In this document: in pieces, positions 5,914 to 7,085 of the stretch | How the letters are laid out: every line of letters begins with the position of its first letter | Numbering within the stretch: the first letter of the stretch is position 1 | DNA from: Acidobacteriota bacterium | GTDB taxonomy: Bacteria; Acidobacteriota; Terriglobia; Acidiferrales; UBA7541 | DNA: 7,085 nucleotides | Direction of reading: 5' to 3' | Assembly: GCA_003224135.1 (NCBI GenBank) | Contig: QHYO01000383.1 | Coordinates: 2,766-9,850 of the forward strand | Notes under the pieces: generated by a model | Told to the model about the DNA's origin: nothing | Seen by the model: only the letters and a program-made list of their open reading frames with translations | Database searches by the model: none | Position numbers and translations under genes: made by a program

Positions 5914-7085
5914 TCAGGCCGATGCGGCCGAGATTTTCGACTCGTTTATGCTGATCAAGACTTTTGTGTAGCCCTCGATCCGTTTGTCGAATTTCTTATA
6001 GGCTTCAGGCACATCGTCGATAGAAATATGGTGGCTCACGATTTTTCCGGCTTTCGCCTTGCCACTGATGATCAGGTCTCTGAGATATTCGTTGTACCGT
6101 TTAACTGGGGCCTGGCCGCTACCGACAGAAAGGGACTTGTCGAATATTTCAGCGACTCCGAGCGGAAACACTCCGTTTTGCTGCAAGCTATCCTTCGCTC
6201 CAGGATCCGGGGCGAGATAGACACCGATGATTGCCAGATGGCCGGTCGAATTGACCGCGCGGAGGCAGTTCTCCAGAACTTGCGTAGGCTTTTCTCTTGA
6301 AGGCGCTTTGTCGTCGCGTGCCTGACAACCAACGGCATCAATCACGCAATCGACTCCCTTTCTCTTCTCTTCGCCTGGCCTGGCGCTCGGTTGAACTTCC
6401 TGGCGATTTTTTCGCTCTGCGAGAATTTGGTCAACGGGATCGCTCTTGGAAAAATCGATGGGTATGGCGCCAAATTCTTTCGCTTTGGCCAAACGCTCGG
6501 GAATGCAATCGACCACGTACACTTCGGAAGCGCCCTTTAACGTCGCGCTATGAGCGGCTAGTAGACCAACCGGTCCTGCACCAAAAATAGCGACAGTTTT
6601 TCCAGGGCCGACACAGGCCAGCTCCGTTGCGTGGTAGCCGGTCGGAAAAACACCCGTCATCCCACTTGTCCCAAGGCTTGGCTGGAAGTTTCAGGCAATT
6701 AAAATCTGCGTAGGGCACAAGTACGTACTCGGCCTGCCCGCCTTGGTAAGGTCCCATTCCTGCATCGCCATAGGCGGCACCCGTGTACTCTGGATTCATC
6801 GTAAGACAGATATGAGTGTGCCCTCGATGACAGTTGAGGCAAAATCCGCACGAAATGTTAAAAGGCAGCACGACGCGATCGCCACGCTTGATGCTTTTTA
6901 CCGCATCCCCAACTTGTTCAATCACTGCCACGATTTCATGCCCGACGACAGTTCCTTTCTTGAGGGGCGTCCGCCCGTCATACATGTGGAGATCGCTCCC
7001 ACCGATTCCGCTCGTGGTGACTCGCAGCAAGGCGTCGGTCGGCGCCTTCAAAGTCGGCTTGGCGCGCGATGATACCGCCATTTTT
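5914..7085 (-). pseudogene. Frameshifted zinc-dependent alcohol/formaldehyde dehydrogenase (FdhA-like), 5' end outside window
   Basis: Two adjoining minus-strand frames make up one medium-chain dehydrogenase resembling glutathione-independent formaldehyde dehydrogenases. The first (7081 to about 6656) holds GGSDLHMYDGR, GHE with zinc ligand His48, the structural-zinc cysteines 78, 81, 84 and 92 (CGFCLNCHRGHTHIC), and GGQAEYVLVPYADFNCLKLP. The second (6651 to 5914) resumes with VFPTGYHATELA, the NAD-binding GAGPVGLLA, DCVIDAVG and the family C-terminus SGQAPVKRYNEYLRDLI with GYTKVLI. The frame changes at 6656-6651, where about six residues usually present are replaced by four bases. The catalytic Cys codon reads Gly (GGT, 7001-7003), and the usual Asp ligand just before FPTG is missing or Gly. 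The first roughly 17 residues of the family are absent before ATG 7081, so the true start probably lies beyond the edge. A sequencing error is the alternative for the frameshift, less so for the lost ligands. Confidence 0.8.

Noticed and set aside
5917..5929. GGCCG-ATG-CGGCC hairpin at the end of the broken dehydrogenase
   Set aside because: The stem is five base pairs with a 3-base loop inside the last codons, and no T-run follows, so I do not call it a terminator.
1..7085. CRISPR, tRNA, insertion sequence, toxin-antitoxin or defence system
   Set aside because: No spaced repeats, cloverleaf, transposase motif or terminal inverted repeats were seen. The two small basic genes are not a convincing toxin-antitoxin pair because they are 213 bases apart and neither resembles a known toxin or antitoxin.

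Overview
The window reads as bacterial chromosome from a heterotroph, most likely a soil organism. GC is roughly mid-50s % by eye, genes are packed tightly, and the content points to use of plant-derived aromatics. The gene styles would fit Acidobacteriota or a similar soil phylum, but no marker here settles taxonomy and I hold that loosely. There is no tRNA, rRNA, CRISPR array, insertion sequence or phage module.

Left part, plus strand (1-3391). The tail of an unrecognised gene (2-415) is followed by a 127-base gap with two inverted repeats. Then comes a tightly coupled three-gene operon, pcaI-pcaJ-pcaF (543-3391). PcaIJ is a two-subunit CoA-transferase of the glutaconate CoA-transferase type that would activate 3-oxoadipate with succinyl-CoA. 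PcaF is the thiolase that splits 3-oxoadipyl-CoA into succinyl-CoA and acetyl-CoA. Together they are the last two steps of the beta-ketoadipate pathway.

Middle, minus strand (3416-4864). An aldehyde dehydrogenase of the coniferyl-aldehyde dehydrogenase type converges on pcaF with only 24 bases between the stop codons. If that substrate is right, it feeds lignin-derived phenylpropanoid aldehydes towards ferulate, vanillate and protocatechuate, whose ring-cleavage products would reach PcaIJ and PcaF. The intermediate enzymes are not in this window. Upstream of it lies a 410-base non-coding stretch with a possible promoter and a 13-base palindrome.

Right part, minus strand (5275-7085). Two very small, strongly basic proteins each have a textbook Shine-Dalgarno site: an unrecognised 61-residue protein and a 62-residue DUF6496-type protein. 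Behind them is a zinc-dependent alcohol/formaldehyde dehydrogenase gene that looks dead. It carries an out-of-frame deletion near 6650, its catalytic zinc cysteine codon reads glycine, and the usual aspartate zinc ligand is missing at the break. It also runs off the right edge.

I do not see a clearly new multi-gene system. The best leads are the decayed dehydrogenase, the unknown small basic protein, and the inverted repeats in front of the two aromatic-catabolism units.
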